From positions 1-33,935 of the IMG/VR virus record IMGVR_UViG_3300042294_002378: DNA of 33,935 bases. One strand, 5' to 3'. Source of the DNA: a virus. Of the stretch, positions 22,298 through 28,957 are shown piece by piece. The notes under the pieces were generated by a model. The model was given only the letters and a program-made list of their open reading frames with translations. It was not told the origin of the DNA and searched no databases. How positions within the stretch are numbered: the first letter of the stretch is position 1; every line of letters starts with the position of its first letter. The position numbers and the translations under genes were made by a program.

Positions 22298-24657
22298 TAG
22301 TCAACATCCCCCAGCCAGTACATAGGACTCGGATCACCAAATTGGATACCAGGTGACATTGTGATAAGGCCCGAACCGATTGCTGTATCAATCAACTGCT
22401 CAAAGTCGCGGACTTTCATCTTCATCAGCTTGAGTAATTTCCCTCTTGGCATAGCGCCAGCCGATAGCGGTATTTTGTAGCGCTTATCATCTGCATAACG
22501 TTTGGCAAACTTGACGTACTCGACCAGTTTTTTAATGTCTTGATCGACTTGCGAAGCCACACGGTTTTTGCGCACTGCTCTAACCATGTTCATATCGAAG
22601 TGGCGCACAAAATCAATTGCCCATTTCAGGTGATCCGGCTTAACAATCTGCGCGTTCGGATCAATTGCTTTTGCCGCAATCATGGCCAGTCGCAATGATT
22701 TCTCAAACGTCCGGCCTAGCAACACGTCCAAGCCTTCCGGCTCAAATTCATCTTTCAATTGGTTTAGCTCTATCTCAAACGTGCGTAACAGTTCGCGGCA
22801 ATCGGTATCAATGACCATAGGCACGGTGACAGCTCGCATTTCTGCGGCTGACAAATCCGATAAGTTACCGGCACGTTGAATAGGTGACGCAACTGCTTTG
22901 CACCAATCAATGATGGATTGAGGCGGCAACGGTGCATTGTTCATCTCATGGCGCACTAACTGACGCGGCTGGGTTGATTCGATCACCAGCAACCGACCCA
23001 AGAAACCATCGTGAACCAAATCATCGGTTAAGTTGCCGTAGAACGTGCCAGGTGTTGTGGCGCCCAATAGCGTGATGGCTGGGTTGTAAATCATCCGCTC
23101 GATGACTTCTTCATGCTTTTTTAATGTCATGCTGGAATACACGGGCGGACGTATGACACCATCCAACTTACCAAAGGCTTCAACCAACTTATCAATCGCC
23201 GCTTCACTGTTTGAATTGCCTTTACTGCGCGACATCTTTAACAGCTTGCCCATTTCGTCAATGATGGCGATATGTGCGGGTGACTTGAGTAAGGCACTGA
23301 ACACCGCGCCAGCGGATGTATAGCCAGAACCCGCCACCATGTTTCCCAAACCTGCCGCGTCCAATATGATTTCAACGGCTGACTGCGGATATTCTTTGCC
23401 TTCGGTAGACTTGGCCACCATCACGACATACAAACTTGTAAAGTTACCCATGTTTGAACGGTAAATTCGCTGGGTAACGGTAGCGCCTAATGCCACTGCT
23501 GCCGCCACTGCCAGCTCCGGTTGATACTTTGGTGCGGTGTTGCTGATCCAGCGTGCCACCTCGCCTAATATGCCTGGTGGATTTAACACAAAGTTGGGAA
23601 TCGCCTTTGCCGGTGCTTCACTGGTGGTGGGCGGTAACATGACTGGCGGCGGCTCAACGATTGCTATTGGTTTTTTATCCCAAGGCATAACGGCTACTGC
23701 CGCTGGTGCGCTTGCTGTCAATATAATGTGCTGCTCATTGCTTGGAATCATTGAGCGCAACGCCTCGGCAGCGTCGGCAAACTTGCACCCGTGAATGTGC
23801 ATAATCAAATCAATTGGCGTTAAGCCGTAGTTGCCGCCAAAATCAAAAATGCCCGACGGGTGAATGCCGACGTTTGGATTTTTGCAGTTACGCCAAGTCG
23901 CTATGCAACGATAGCCGTCTTGATGGGGTTTAGCTGTTGGTACCAGCTTTGTTACCCATTCATCAAGCCGGTTTAACGCATCCCGATTTAAGTCGCGGTA
24001 GTAGGCGGCTGCGATGGATAAGTCGGTATTGATTGGCTCGTTGGTATCTGCGTGTTTGGTGCGCTGATACTTGTGATCTTCTTGGGTTTGGTAAGGCGCC
24101 AGCGTTTTGGCGACCTGTTCCAGAAAATCATCCGGCAACACCGGCAAGTCTTGCGGATCGTAATCCTCTAGCAAATCCTCTGTTAGATAGACATAAGTGT
24201 GCCCCTCTGGATGGATCGTGCCAGGCATGAGCGTTTGGCGACCGTCGGACAACACATCCAACACTCTTGCGCCGTTAATGTTAAAGCTGCATGACTTCTC
24301 GCCGTTGTAGCGAAAGAAAGCGGTGTAACCCTTTGCGCCTTTTTTCTTAACAGGCGTGTAAGGAATCATCTGTTCCAATGCGTCTGTTCCAGGCGCATCG
24401 TAATCGCGATCCAACCCAATCACGCCAGATAGCTCACCTGTCAACAGGCCCAGACCAGCATCCGGCCATTGATACCAGTGATCTAACTCGATGTCGGTGG
24501 GTAATCGGTGTCCGTAGCGTTCGTGCCAGTCGAACATCCCGCGCCAACCGGTGGATTGTGACCACTGGCCAGGACGTTTCGTGCCTGGTGCTATCGGTAC
24601 GACGCTATAACCACGTTCGAGATAGGCATACGCCCGTTGCTCGAATGGACTAGACAT
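22297..24657 (-). CDS. primase-polymerase / DUF3987-type helicase
   Basis: The 786-residue protein shows two functional halves. Residues ~1-180 match the bifunctional primase/polymerase domain (Prim-Pol): GYSVVPIAPGTKRPG, LLTGELSGVIGLDRDYD with the metal-binding Asp pair at 83/85, and PGTIHPEGHTYVYL. A second module at ~225-300 has LVPTAKPHQDGYRC and GIHPSGIFDFGGNYGLTPID, as in phage primases. Residues ~350-750 match DUF3987, a helicase-like ATPase: VVMVAKSTEGKEYPQSA takes the Walker A place but lacks the usual GKS/T end, while AHIAIIDEMGKLL gives a good Walker B. It should prime and unwind at the phage origin. It begins 8 bases before the Cro-like stop. Confidence 0.8.
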   Translation of the reverse strand: MSSPFEQRAYAYLERGYSVVPIAPGTKRPGQWSQSTGWRGMFDWHERYGHRLPTDIELDHWYQWPDAGLGLLTGELSGVIGLDRDYDAPGTDALEQMIPYTPVKKKGAKGYTAFFRYNGEKSCSFNINGARVLDVLSDGRQTLMPGTIHPEGHTYVYLTEDLLEDYDPQDLPVLPDDFLEQVAKTLAPYQTQEDHKYQRTKHADTNEPINTDLSIAAAYYRDLNRDALNRLDEWVTKLVPTAKPHQDGYRCIATWRNCKNPNVGIHPSGIFDFGGNYGLTPIDLIMHIHGCKFADAAEALRSMIPSNEQHIILTASAPAAVAVMPWDKKPIAIVEPPPVMLPPTTSEAPAKAIPNFVLNPPGILGEVARWISNTAPKYQPELAVAAAVALGATVTQRIYRSNMGNFTSLYVVMVAKSTEGKEYPQSAVEIILDAAGLGNMVAGSGYTSAGAVFSALLKSPAHIAIIDEMGKLLKMSRSKGNSNSEAAIDKLVEAFGKLDGVIRPPVYSSMTLKKHEEVIERMIYNPAITLLGATTPGTFYGNLTDDLVHDGFLGRLLVIESTQPRQLVRHEMNNAPLPPQSIIDWCKAVASPIQRAGNLSDLSAAEMRAVTVPMVIDTDCRELLRTFEIELNQLKDEFEPEGLDVLLGRTFEKSLRLAMIAAKAIDPNAQIVKPDHLKWAIDFVRHFDMNMVRAVRKNRVASQVDQDIKKLVEYVKFAKRYADDKRYKIPLSAGAMPRGKLLKLMKMKVRDFEQLIDTAIGSGLITMSPGIQFGDPSPMYWLGDVD

Positions 24658-24862
24658 CCTGCACCATGCTTGGCCGTACGATCTTCAAGGGCAATCCGGC
24701 TAAGATGGCTATCTTGGTGGCGTGCTTGCTGGGAATGGTTTTCCAGTTGTAGACCGACTGGTAGGAGATTTTTAGTTCTGTTGCCAGCTTTGCTGGGCCA
24801 CCTGCTCTCTCAATGATCCCTCGGACGGTGTAGCCGATGGGCAAATGCTTGATTTTTGGCAC
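24650..24862 (-). CDS. Cro-like repressor
   Basis: The 70-residue protein starts at GTG 24862 (MPKIKHLPIGYTVRGIIERA). It has a helix-turn-helix: GGPAKLATELKISYQSVYNW followed by KTIPSKHATKIAILAGLPL and a RPS tail, like Cro/YdaS-type regulators that read '..VykWk.IP...a..IA.l.Gl....RP'. It is transcribed away from the CI-like gene across a region with two operators, the standard genetic switch. It likely represses the cI promoter during lytic growth. The replication operon follows it directly. Confidence 0.75.
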   Translation of the reverse strand: MPKIKHLPIGYTVRGIIERAGGPAKLATELKISYQSVYNWKTIPSKHATKIAILAGLPLKIVRPSMVQDV

Positions 24863-24908
24863 TTCTAACTCACTTGGCTTGCGCCGTTGTTGTACATTTT
24901 CGCCACAG

Positions 24909-24923
24909 TTTAGCTTTTCTCAA
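24909..24923. promoter_or_regulatory. repressor operator candidate O2
   Basis: TTTAGCTTTTCTCAA has TTTAG and CTCAA half-sites (one mismatch from the TTGAG-N5-CTCAA palindrome). It differs by a single base from the site at 27265-27279. It lies between the Cro-like and CI-like genes. On the minus strand the neighbouring TTGACA at 24944-24949 could be a -35 for the leftward promoter, with the site near the -10. Confidence 0.65.
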
Positions 24924-24952
24924 TTTTTTTTTCCAGAAAAATCTTGTCAAAG

Positions 24953-24967
24953 TTGATGTTTTCTCAT
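24953..24967. promoter_or_regulatory. repressor operator candidate O3
   Basis: TTGATGTTTTCTCAT has half-sites TTGAT and CTCAT, each one mismatch from the motif. The centre-to-centre distance to O2 is 44 bp, about four helical turns, which would allow cooperative binding on one face. It lies 42 bases before the CI-like start, so it may serve autoregulation. Confidence 0.55.
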
Positions 24968-25008
24968 ACCATTTGCGCTCAAGGACTGAAACGAACGAAG
25001 GATCGAAC

Positions 25009-25629
25009 GTGCAAACCACACTGGCACAAAGGCTGAGAGCGGCGCGTGAAGCGCTGTTTCCCCATATCACGCAACGCGACGTTGCCAAGCGATTGAACAA
25101 ATCGCCTTCGGCAATCAACTTGTGGGAAGCGGGAAAAACTCAACCCAGTGCCGAAGATATTGTGGATTTGTCAAAGTGGTATCAGGTATCAACCGACTGG
25201 TTACTGGGTGCGGATTCAAACAAGCCCATTCACCGTGGGAACATGCCGCCGATAAACACGGTTCCGGTAGTGGCACCGATGGCTATTGCACGCTGGGCGT
25301 GGGATTCCGTGACGGAATACCTGCAAACATCCGTTGCCTATCCACCGCAAACCGCTGCCGCAATCATGGTGATGAGTGATGCGCTTACGTCGTCATGCCC
25401 AACTGGGTGTTATGCCGTTGTGAGCAAAGGTCGAACGGTGCAACCTGGCCAAGTGGTCTTGGCAACTTTGGGCAAAGCGTCTGAGCCAGTTGTTAGGCGA
25501 TTTGTGCGCGAAGGCGGTGACGAGTTGTTGATGGCTGACGATATGCGTTTTCCTACCTATCGTTTTAAAGACGGCGTGCGCGTTATCGGCACGGTTACTG
25601 AGGTGATAATTCGTAGGACGCTTGGCTAG
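25009..25629 (+). CDS. CI-like repressor with degenerate S24 domain
   Basis: The protein has 206 residues from GTG 25009 (AAGGA 6-7 bases upstream); a longer frame from 24856 crosses the operators and is rejected. N-terminal HTH_3 domain at residues ~5-65: LRAAREALFPHITQRDVAKR, NKSPSAINLWEAGKTQPSAE, WYQVSTDWLLG. The C-terminal ~90-206 has the shape of a LexA/S24 domain (VMSDALTSSCPTGCYAVV, then VQPGQVVLATLG, VVRRFVREGG, RFPTYRFKDGVRVIGTVTEV). The usual GDSM is replaced by MSDA and the catalytic Lys position seems to be Arg (VVRRF), with no Ala-Gly cleavage site visible. It may therefore not autocleave, and induction could use an antirepressor. It probably binds the TTGAG-N5-CTCAA sites. Confidence 0.8.
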   Translation: MQTTLAQRLRAAREALFPHITQRDVAKRLNKSPSAINLWEAGKTQPSAEDIVDLSKWYQVSTDWLLGADSNKPIHRGNMPPINTVPVVAPMAIARWAWDSVTEYLQTSVAYPPQTAAAIMVMSDALTSSCPTGCYAVVSKGRTVQPGQVVLATLGKASEPVVRRFVREGGDELLMADDMRFPTYRFKDGVRVIGTVTEVIIRRTLG

Positions 25630-25651
25630 TTAAAATTTTTTGAAAAATAAG

Positions 25652-25666
25652 TTGAGAAAAACTCAA
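25652..25666. promoter_or_regulatory. repressor operator candidate O4
   Basis: TTGAGAAAAACTCAA has perfect 5-bp arms and an A-rich centre. TTGAGA at 25652 can be a -35, with an extended -10 TGTGATAAC at 25671-25679 (16-base spacing), so repressor binding would cover the promoter of the 25720 operon. The complement differs by only one base from the site at 27265. Confidence 0.75.
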
Positions 25667-25719
25667 TTAGTGTGATAACTTATTTTTGCCTTAACAAGAA
25701 CCGAAAGGAGGATCGAAGA

Positions 25720-26097
25720 ATGGCAATTGAAGATTTATGTAACCAATGGCTAGAAGCCAAGAAAGCGGAAGCGGTGGCTAATAAGCGCCGTGTTGAACTT
25801 GAAAATCAGATCGTAGAGCTAACAGGCAAACGTGACGAAGGTTCGCAAACCCATAGCTTTACTGGCTTCAAAGTGACTGTGACCGGCAAAGTCACACGCA
25901 AGATGGATTGGAAAGCCTGGGAGTCTGTTAAAGCCCAGATTGATCCGCAAATCCACCCTGTTAAATACAAACCTGAGTTGGACGAAAAAGGCGTCAAGTG
26001 GCTACAAGAAAACAAGCCGGATGTTTACGCCCTGCTGCCAATGGAAGTTAAACCCGCTAAAACTTCAGTGGAAGTTAAGGTCGTTGAGAGTGAATAG
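25720..26097 (+). CDS. early phage protein near recombination module
   Basis: The protein has 125 residues from ATG 25720, with a full GGAGG 8 bases upstream; the longer reading from 25672 covers the promoter and is rejected. Helical N-terminus (MAIEDLCNQWLEAKKAEAVA, NKRRVELENQIVELTG) and a beta part with EGSQTHSFTGFKVTVTGKVT, a phrase typical of small phage proteins encoded beside Sak4-type ATPases. It may modulate recombination or protect DNA. The function is unknown. Confidence 0.6.
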   Translation: MAIEDLCNQWLEAKKAEAVANKRRVELENQIVELTGKRDEGSQTHSFTGFKVTVTGKVTRKMDWKAWESVKAQIDPQIHPVKYKPELDEKGVKWLQENKPDVYALLPMEVKPAKTSVEVKVVESE

Positions 26098-26278
26098 TAA
26101 GAAAGCAAAAGCATTGAGAAAGGTATTTGGCGGTTATCACCCAACCGATGAACGCCGTTATTTTTCCGAAGGCAAAGGCAAGCCTTGGCGTGTTGGCAAT
26201 CAGTCAACGCGTTCGATATATCAACGTGCCAAGCGTTCTGGCTCATGGCGTCAAATCTTGGGGGCTTCTCATGGCTAA
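26090..26278 (+). CDS. small basic early protein
   Basis: GTG 26090 overlaps the previous gene's stop and is preceded by AAGG at 9 bases. The 62-residue product is very basic: VNSKKAKALRKVFGGYHPTD, RRYFSEGKGKPWRVGNQSTR, IYQRAKRSGSWRQIL. Basic, aromatic-rich early phage proteins of this size are often nucleic-acid-binding. It overlaps the next gene by 8 bases. No family is recognised. Confidence 0.55.
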   Translation: MNSKKAKALRKVFGGYHPTDERRYFSEGKGKPWRVGNQSTRSIYQRAKRSGSWRQILGASHG

Positions 26279-26483
26279 AGGATCAATCTGGATTGAAGAT
26301 CAAGAAGGTGGTGGGGTGAATGTGGGGGTTGACTTTGGCGACGACCACGATGCTAACAGCCGAGCGCACTCAATGATTGCCGTGTTGCTGGAGTCCATTC
26401 TTGGCAGCGCCCAACATTTTGAAAAAATCGAAGATACCGTCGAAGAACTCGACGTTGAACCGAAGTTGATAGTAACGAAGTAA
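26271..26483 (+). CDS. small acidic early protein
   Basis: The protein has 70 residues from ATG 26271, with GGGGG 6 bases upstream. It is acidic (MAKGSIWIEDQEGGGVNVGV, DFGDDHDANSRAHSMIAVLL, EKIEDTVEELDVEPKLIVTK), in contrast to its basic neighbour. It lies directly upstream of the Sak4-like gene. No family is recognised; it could be a partner or inhibitor of the basic protein. Confidence 0.55.
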   Translation: MAKGSIWIEDQEGGGVNVGVDFGDDHDANSRAHSMIAVLLESILGSAQHFEKIEDTVEELDVEPKLIVTK

Positions 26484-26495
26484 GGAGCGAACGAT

Positions 26496-27269
26496 ATGGC
26501 ATTTGATTTAAGCAGTATCACCAAAGGCAAGCGATTAAGGGCGCCTAAGATTGTGATTTACGGGCCGCCGAAGATTGGCAAAACCACTTTTGCAGTGTCG
26601 GCGCCAGCGTCGGTGGGTATTCTCACTGAGGATGGTATAGACGCGATTGAGGCGACCGCGTTCCCACTGGCTAAGACCTATGAGGAAGTCATTTCCGCGA
26701 TTCATACGCTAAGAAATGACGCACATGAGTTTAAGACCGTGTTTGTCGATTCGTTGGATTGGCTAGAACCGTTGATCCATCAAAAGATTTGCATCGACAA
26801 CAAGGTGCCCAATATCGAGAGTATTGGCTATGGCAAGGGCTATATCATTGCCGATGATTTGTGGCGCCAATTCTTTAACGAGTTGGACACGCTGCGCAAT
26901 GAACGTGGCATGACCATTATCTGTATCGCACACGAACAGATTAACAAGGTGCGCAACCCTACCTTGACCGAAGATTATGACGCTTACAGCTTGAAACTTA
27001 ACAAGCGTGCAGTAGGCATCATCAGCGAGTGGGCGGACATCATTGGGTTTTGTGCCCACGATGTTCTTACACGACAGGTTGATAGCGGTTTTCAGCAAAA
27101 GGAAACCAAAGCAATCACCACAGGCCAACGCAAAATACACGTCAACCCGCACCCTGCTTATGTGGCTGGGAATCGGTATGGCGTGCAAGACACCAACCTG
27201 TCTTGGGATGCGTTTTTAGCGGCGCTAACAGAAGCCATGAATCGGCCTTCTGTTGCCCATAATGTTTAG
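26496..27269 (+). CDS. Sak4-like RecA-family ATPase (single-strand annealing)
   Basis: The 257-residue protein has AAGGAG before ATG 26496. RecA-core features: Walker A IYGPPKIGKTT at residues ~21-31, Walker B KTVFVDSLDWLE with Asp 85, and IICIAHEQINKV as a motif-like strand, plus RAVGIISEWADIIGFC. This is the AAA_24 / Sak4 family, phage single-strand annealing ATPases that work with an SSB partner. The next gene (27305) is a DUF669 protein often encoded beside it. It probably drives recombination and repair during replication. The length is normal for Sak4. Confidence 0.82.
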   Translation: MAFDLSSITKGKRLRAPKIVIYGPPKIGKTTFAVSAPASVGILTEDGIDAIEATAFPLAKTYEEVISAIHTLRNDAHEFKTVFVDSLDWLEPLIHQKICIDNKVPNIESIGYGKGYIIADDLWRQFFNELDTLRNERGMTIICIAHEQINKVRNPTLTEDYDAYSLKLNKRAVGIISEWADIIGFCAHDVLTRQVDSGFQQKETKAITTGQRKIHVNPHPAYVAGNRYGVQDTNLSWDAFLAALTEAMNRPSVAHNV

Positions 27270-27279
27270 TTTTTCTCAA
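27265..27279. promoter_or_regulatory. repressor operator candidate O5
   Basis: TTTAGTTTTTCTCAA overlaps the stop codon of the Sak4-like gene and lies 26 bases before the next start (27305). It shares 14 of 15 bases with O2 (24909-24923) and differs from the complement of O4 by one base. It would allow separate repression of the DUF669/RNA/exonuclease part of the operon. Confidence 0.65.
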
Positions 27280-27304
27280 TTTTCAATTAAGTAAGGAGTG
27301 ACCG

Positions 27305-27835
27305 ATGGCAGCATTGAACGGCTTTGACGCAAGTACAGTACCGGAACAGGAATCTTTTGACGCCCTACCCGAAGGGCAATATGTGGCAATCATTACAGAG
27401 TCGGAATTCAAACCGACAAAAAACGGCCAAGGCCAATATCTTCAATTTGTCTTTGAAGTAATCGACGGCCAATTCAAAGGCCGCAAACTATGGGCACGTT
27501 TGAATCTGCAAAACCACAACAAAACAGCGGTGGATATTGCACAGCGCGAACTGGGTGCAATCTGCCGCGCGGTGGGGATCATTCGTCCGAATGACTCGGC
27601 TGAGTTGCACAACAAAGCGATGCTGGTAACGGTGGGCGTTGAACTTGACGATAGAAACCGTCAAGCCAACATCATTAAGAAATACGAATCAGCAATCGGT
27701 GGAGCGCCAGCGATGCAACATGCGCCTGCACCTGCACCGGCGGCTCAAGCAGCACCGGCGACAGCCCCTTGGGGACAACAACCAGCACCAGCACCGGCAC
27801 CGGCAACACCGAATGGCGCAGCCCCTTGGCAATAA
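27305..27835 (+). CDS. DUF669 protein (SSB-like partner of recombinase)
   Basis: The 176-residue protein has AAGGAGTG before ATG 27305. DALPEGQYVAIITESEFKPT, then GQYLQFVFEVIDGQFKGRKL and WARLNLQNHNKTAVDIAQRE are typical of DUF669 phage proteins, which resemble OB-fold single-strand DNA-binding proteins. The end is an Ala/Pro/Gln linker of about 45 residues (HAPAPAPAAQAAPATA, PAPAPAPATPNGAAPWQ), as seen in SSB tails but without the usual acidic tip. It probably loads or stimulates the Sak4-like ATPase. O5 sits at its promoter position. Confidence 0.8.
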   Translation: MAALNGFDASTVPEQESFDALPEGQYVAIITESEFKPTKNGQGQYLQFVFEVIDGQFKGRKLWARLNLQNHNKTAVDIAQRELGAICRAVGIIRPNDSAELHNKAMLVTVGVELDDRNRQANIIKKYESAIGGAPAMQHAPAPAPAAQAAPATAPWGQQPAPAPAPATPNGAAPWQ

Positions 27836-27856
27836 TCTTTTAACAGGAATACAGAA

Positions 27857-28066
27857 ATGGCATTAAATCCAGCACAAGTAGTGGTCAAGTATGAATTGAA
27901 TCTTGACCAGGTTAATTTAATTTTGGCCGCTCTTGGCAAACTACCGTTTGAACAAGTTGATCAATTGGTCAACGGTTTTCGTTCGATTGCCTTGAATGCG
28001 TTGCGTGAGGCAGAAATTGCCAACGATGCAGCCGAAGTCAATCAAGAAAGCGAAGAAACAGAATAA
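27857..28066 (+). CDS. small phage helical protein
   Basis: The 69-residue protein has AGGA 8 bases before ATG 27857. ELNLDQVNLILAALGKLPFE and QVDQLVNGFRSIALNAL is a recurrent phage protein phrase (short helical protein with no assigned function). The acidic tail (NQESEETE) ends with a TAA that is the first part of the large hairpin 28065-28102. It is the last coding gene before the RNA region. Confidence 0.65.
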   Translation: MALNPAQVVVKYELNLDQVNLILAALGKLPFEQVDQLVNGFRSIALNALREAEIANDAAEVNQESEETE

Positions 28067-28102
28067 ACACACATAGTTTCACCTCCTTTGATATGTGTGT
28101 TT
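28065..28102 (+). ncRNA. 11-bp stem-loop with anti-Shine-Dalgarno-like loop
   Basis: AAACACACATA (28065-28075) pairs perfectly with TATGTGTGTTT (28092-28102). The 16-base loop contains TCACCTCCTTT (28079-28089), the same as the 3' tail of 16S rRNA (UCACCUCC plus U residues). It opens the RNA region and starts in the stop codon of the 27857 gene. The loop could pair with the AAAGGGGG ribosome site at 28906-28913, or mimic the ribosomal tail. On the minus strand the loop reads as AAAGGAGGTG before an ATG (28074), but that frame has only ten codons. Confidence 0.7.
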
Positions 28103-28209
28103 GGCGCCCGACTAACGCCTGACAGCCTGGAAAGACAGGCACCCTGACCCATGCGCGTTATGAGGGTGCATCGGCCAAGGTCGTGATGTCCTTTGGAAGT
28201 CCTGTACTT

Positions 28210-28236
28210 GCCCTGCTTTGATAGGGGGCTTTTTTT
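28210..28236 (+). terminator. terminator-like hairpin with T-run inside the RNA region
   Basis: GCCC-T (28210-28214) pairs with A-GGGGGC (28223-28229), with one bulged G, followed by seven T residues (28230-28236). It would stop many transcripts from the DUF669 operon. Together with hairpins at 28103-28119, 28125-28140 and 28141-28167 (ACCCT/AGGGT) it makes the segment 28065-28236 a compact structured trailer. Anti-termination may be needed to reach the exonuclease. Confidence 0.65.
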
Positions 28237-28905
28237 GAATTCGGCAGCAATGCCAATCCGCCGCCAGTCGGTCAACTGGTTTGTAGTGCTCTCAAGCTGT
28301 GAAAAACGCTCGGTCGGTGGCTCACGGCACCGCATATAAGCCCGTGATAGTTTGTTTAGCGTGATTACTTTCGTGGATATTCTGATTCACGCTAAAACCG
28401 AGCAACGTCCGCGCTGGCGACGGTAAAAAGGCCAGCACCATCACGCATGTTGATTGAAGCGTACCGTGAAACAACCTGAAATTGTGGCAACGGTGGGAAC
28501 CGCTACCTTGGATAACGCCTAAATGCCAAGCAGTCAACAGCCGTGATGGTTAATGCGTAGGCTGATACGCAACAAAAGATAAGGTGTAGTTGGCCGTAGT
28601 AGTCCTACAAGCTTGCTACATAACCGCTTTTGACGGGCAAAGCCAGAGTTTAGCACTGGCAACCATCAGATAGAAGGAATAAGACACGCGATTCCGCTTT
28701 TCCGTCGGAGCCAGTTGTTGAATAAACGGAACCTAAGCTGGTCGGGTAAGTACCAGCACTATGAAGGAATACCACTGCCTGTAATAGAAGGACAGGTCGG
28801 AGTGCGGAAACGTGGTCGTAGTGGTATTCACTTGATGGTGAACGCATGACATGAAGGCCACATGAGCAAGGTTTGCAACCTGCCACCATCACTAACCAAT
28901 TTCCT
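28237..28905 (+). ncRNA. large ornate structured RNA candidate (GOLLD/ROOL-like or new)
   Basis: About 670 bases with no plausible gene carry a dense series of perfect helices: GGCA-GCAA-TGCC (28243-28254, GNRA loop), CCAGT/ACTGG (28264-28279), TCACGG/CCGTGA (28322-28347), TTTAGCGTGA/TCACGCTAAA (28355-28396, 10 bp), GCTGGC/GCCAGC (28413-28436), CGGT-GGGA-ACCG inside GTGG/CTAC (28484-28506), CTTGG/CCAAG (28507-28530), TGCGTA/TACGCA (28554-28571), GCCAG/CTGGC (28642-28660), TTCCGT/ACGGAA (28700-28731), GCTGGT/ACCAGC (28737-28757), GAATACCACT/AGTGGTATTC (28767-28829, 10 bp, enclosing CCTGT/ACAGG and GCG-GAAA-CGT), TGATGGTG/CACCATCA (28833-28891, enclosing AGGTT/AACCT). GNRA loops on the plus strand set the orientation. 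Size and phage context resemble GOLLD; no known RNA class (RNase P, tmRNA, group I or II intron) is evident. Confidence 0.75.
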
Positions 28906-28918
28906 AAAGGGGGATAGT

Positions 28919-28957
28919 ATGAGTTTGAACAAAAAAACAGGTGTTTTTCATGCCTGA
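28919..28957 (+). CDS. 12-codon leader ORF
   Basis: ATG 28919 has a strong AAAGGGGG site 5 bases upstream (28906-28913) and encodes MSLNKKTGVFHA before TGA 28957. The exonuclease start (28950) lies inside it. This gives translational coupling, and the strong site may be masked or exposed by the preceding RNA. It could be only a spurious start site. Confidence 0.45.
   Translation: MSLNKKTGVFHA

Noticed and set aside
24856-25008. Longer N-terminus for the CI-like repressor from ATG 24856
   Set aside because: It would put the cro-cI operators into coding sequence and lacks a ribosome site; GTG 25009 has AAGGA at good spacing and starts just before the helix-turn-helix.
28042-28892. Minus-strand open frames (97, 71 and 80 codons) in the RNA region
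   Set aside because: They have no recognisable protein pattern, opposite orientation to all neighbours and no coherent operon; the plus-strand stems explain the region better. The ten-codon frame from 28074 has a perfect ribosome site but is too short to call.
28237-28905. Group I or II intron, RNase P, tmRNA or tRNA cluster
   Set aside because: No domain V-like hairpin, no group I P/Q/R/S elements, no tRNA T-arm sequence, and no RNase P or tmRNA hallmark could be found by eye.
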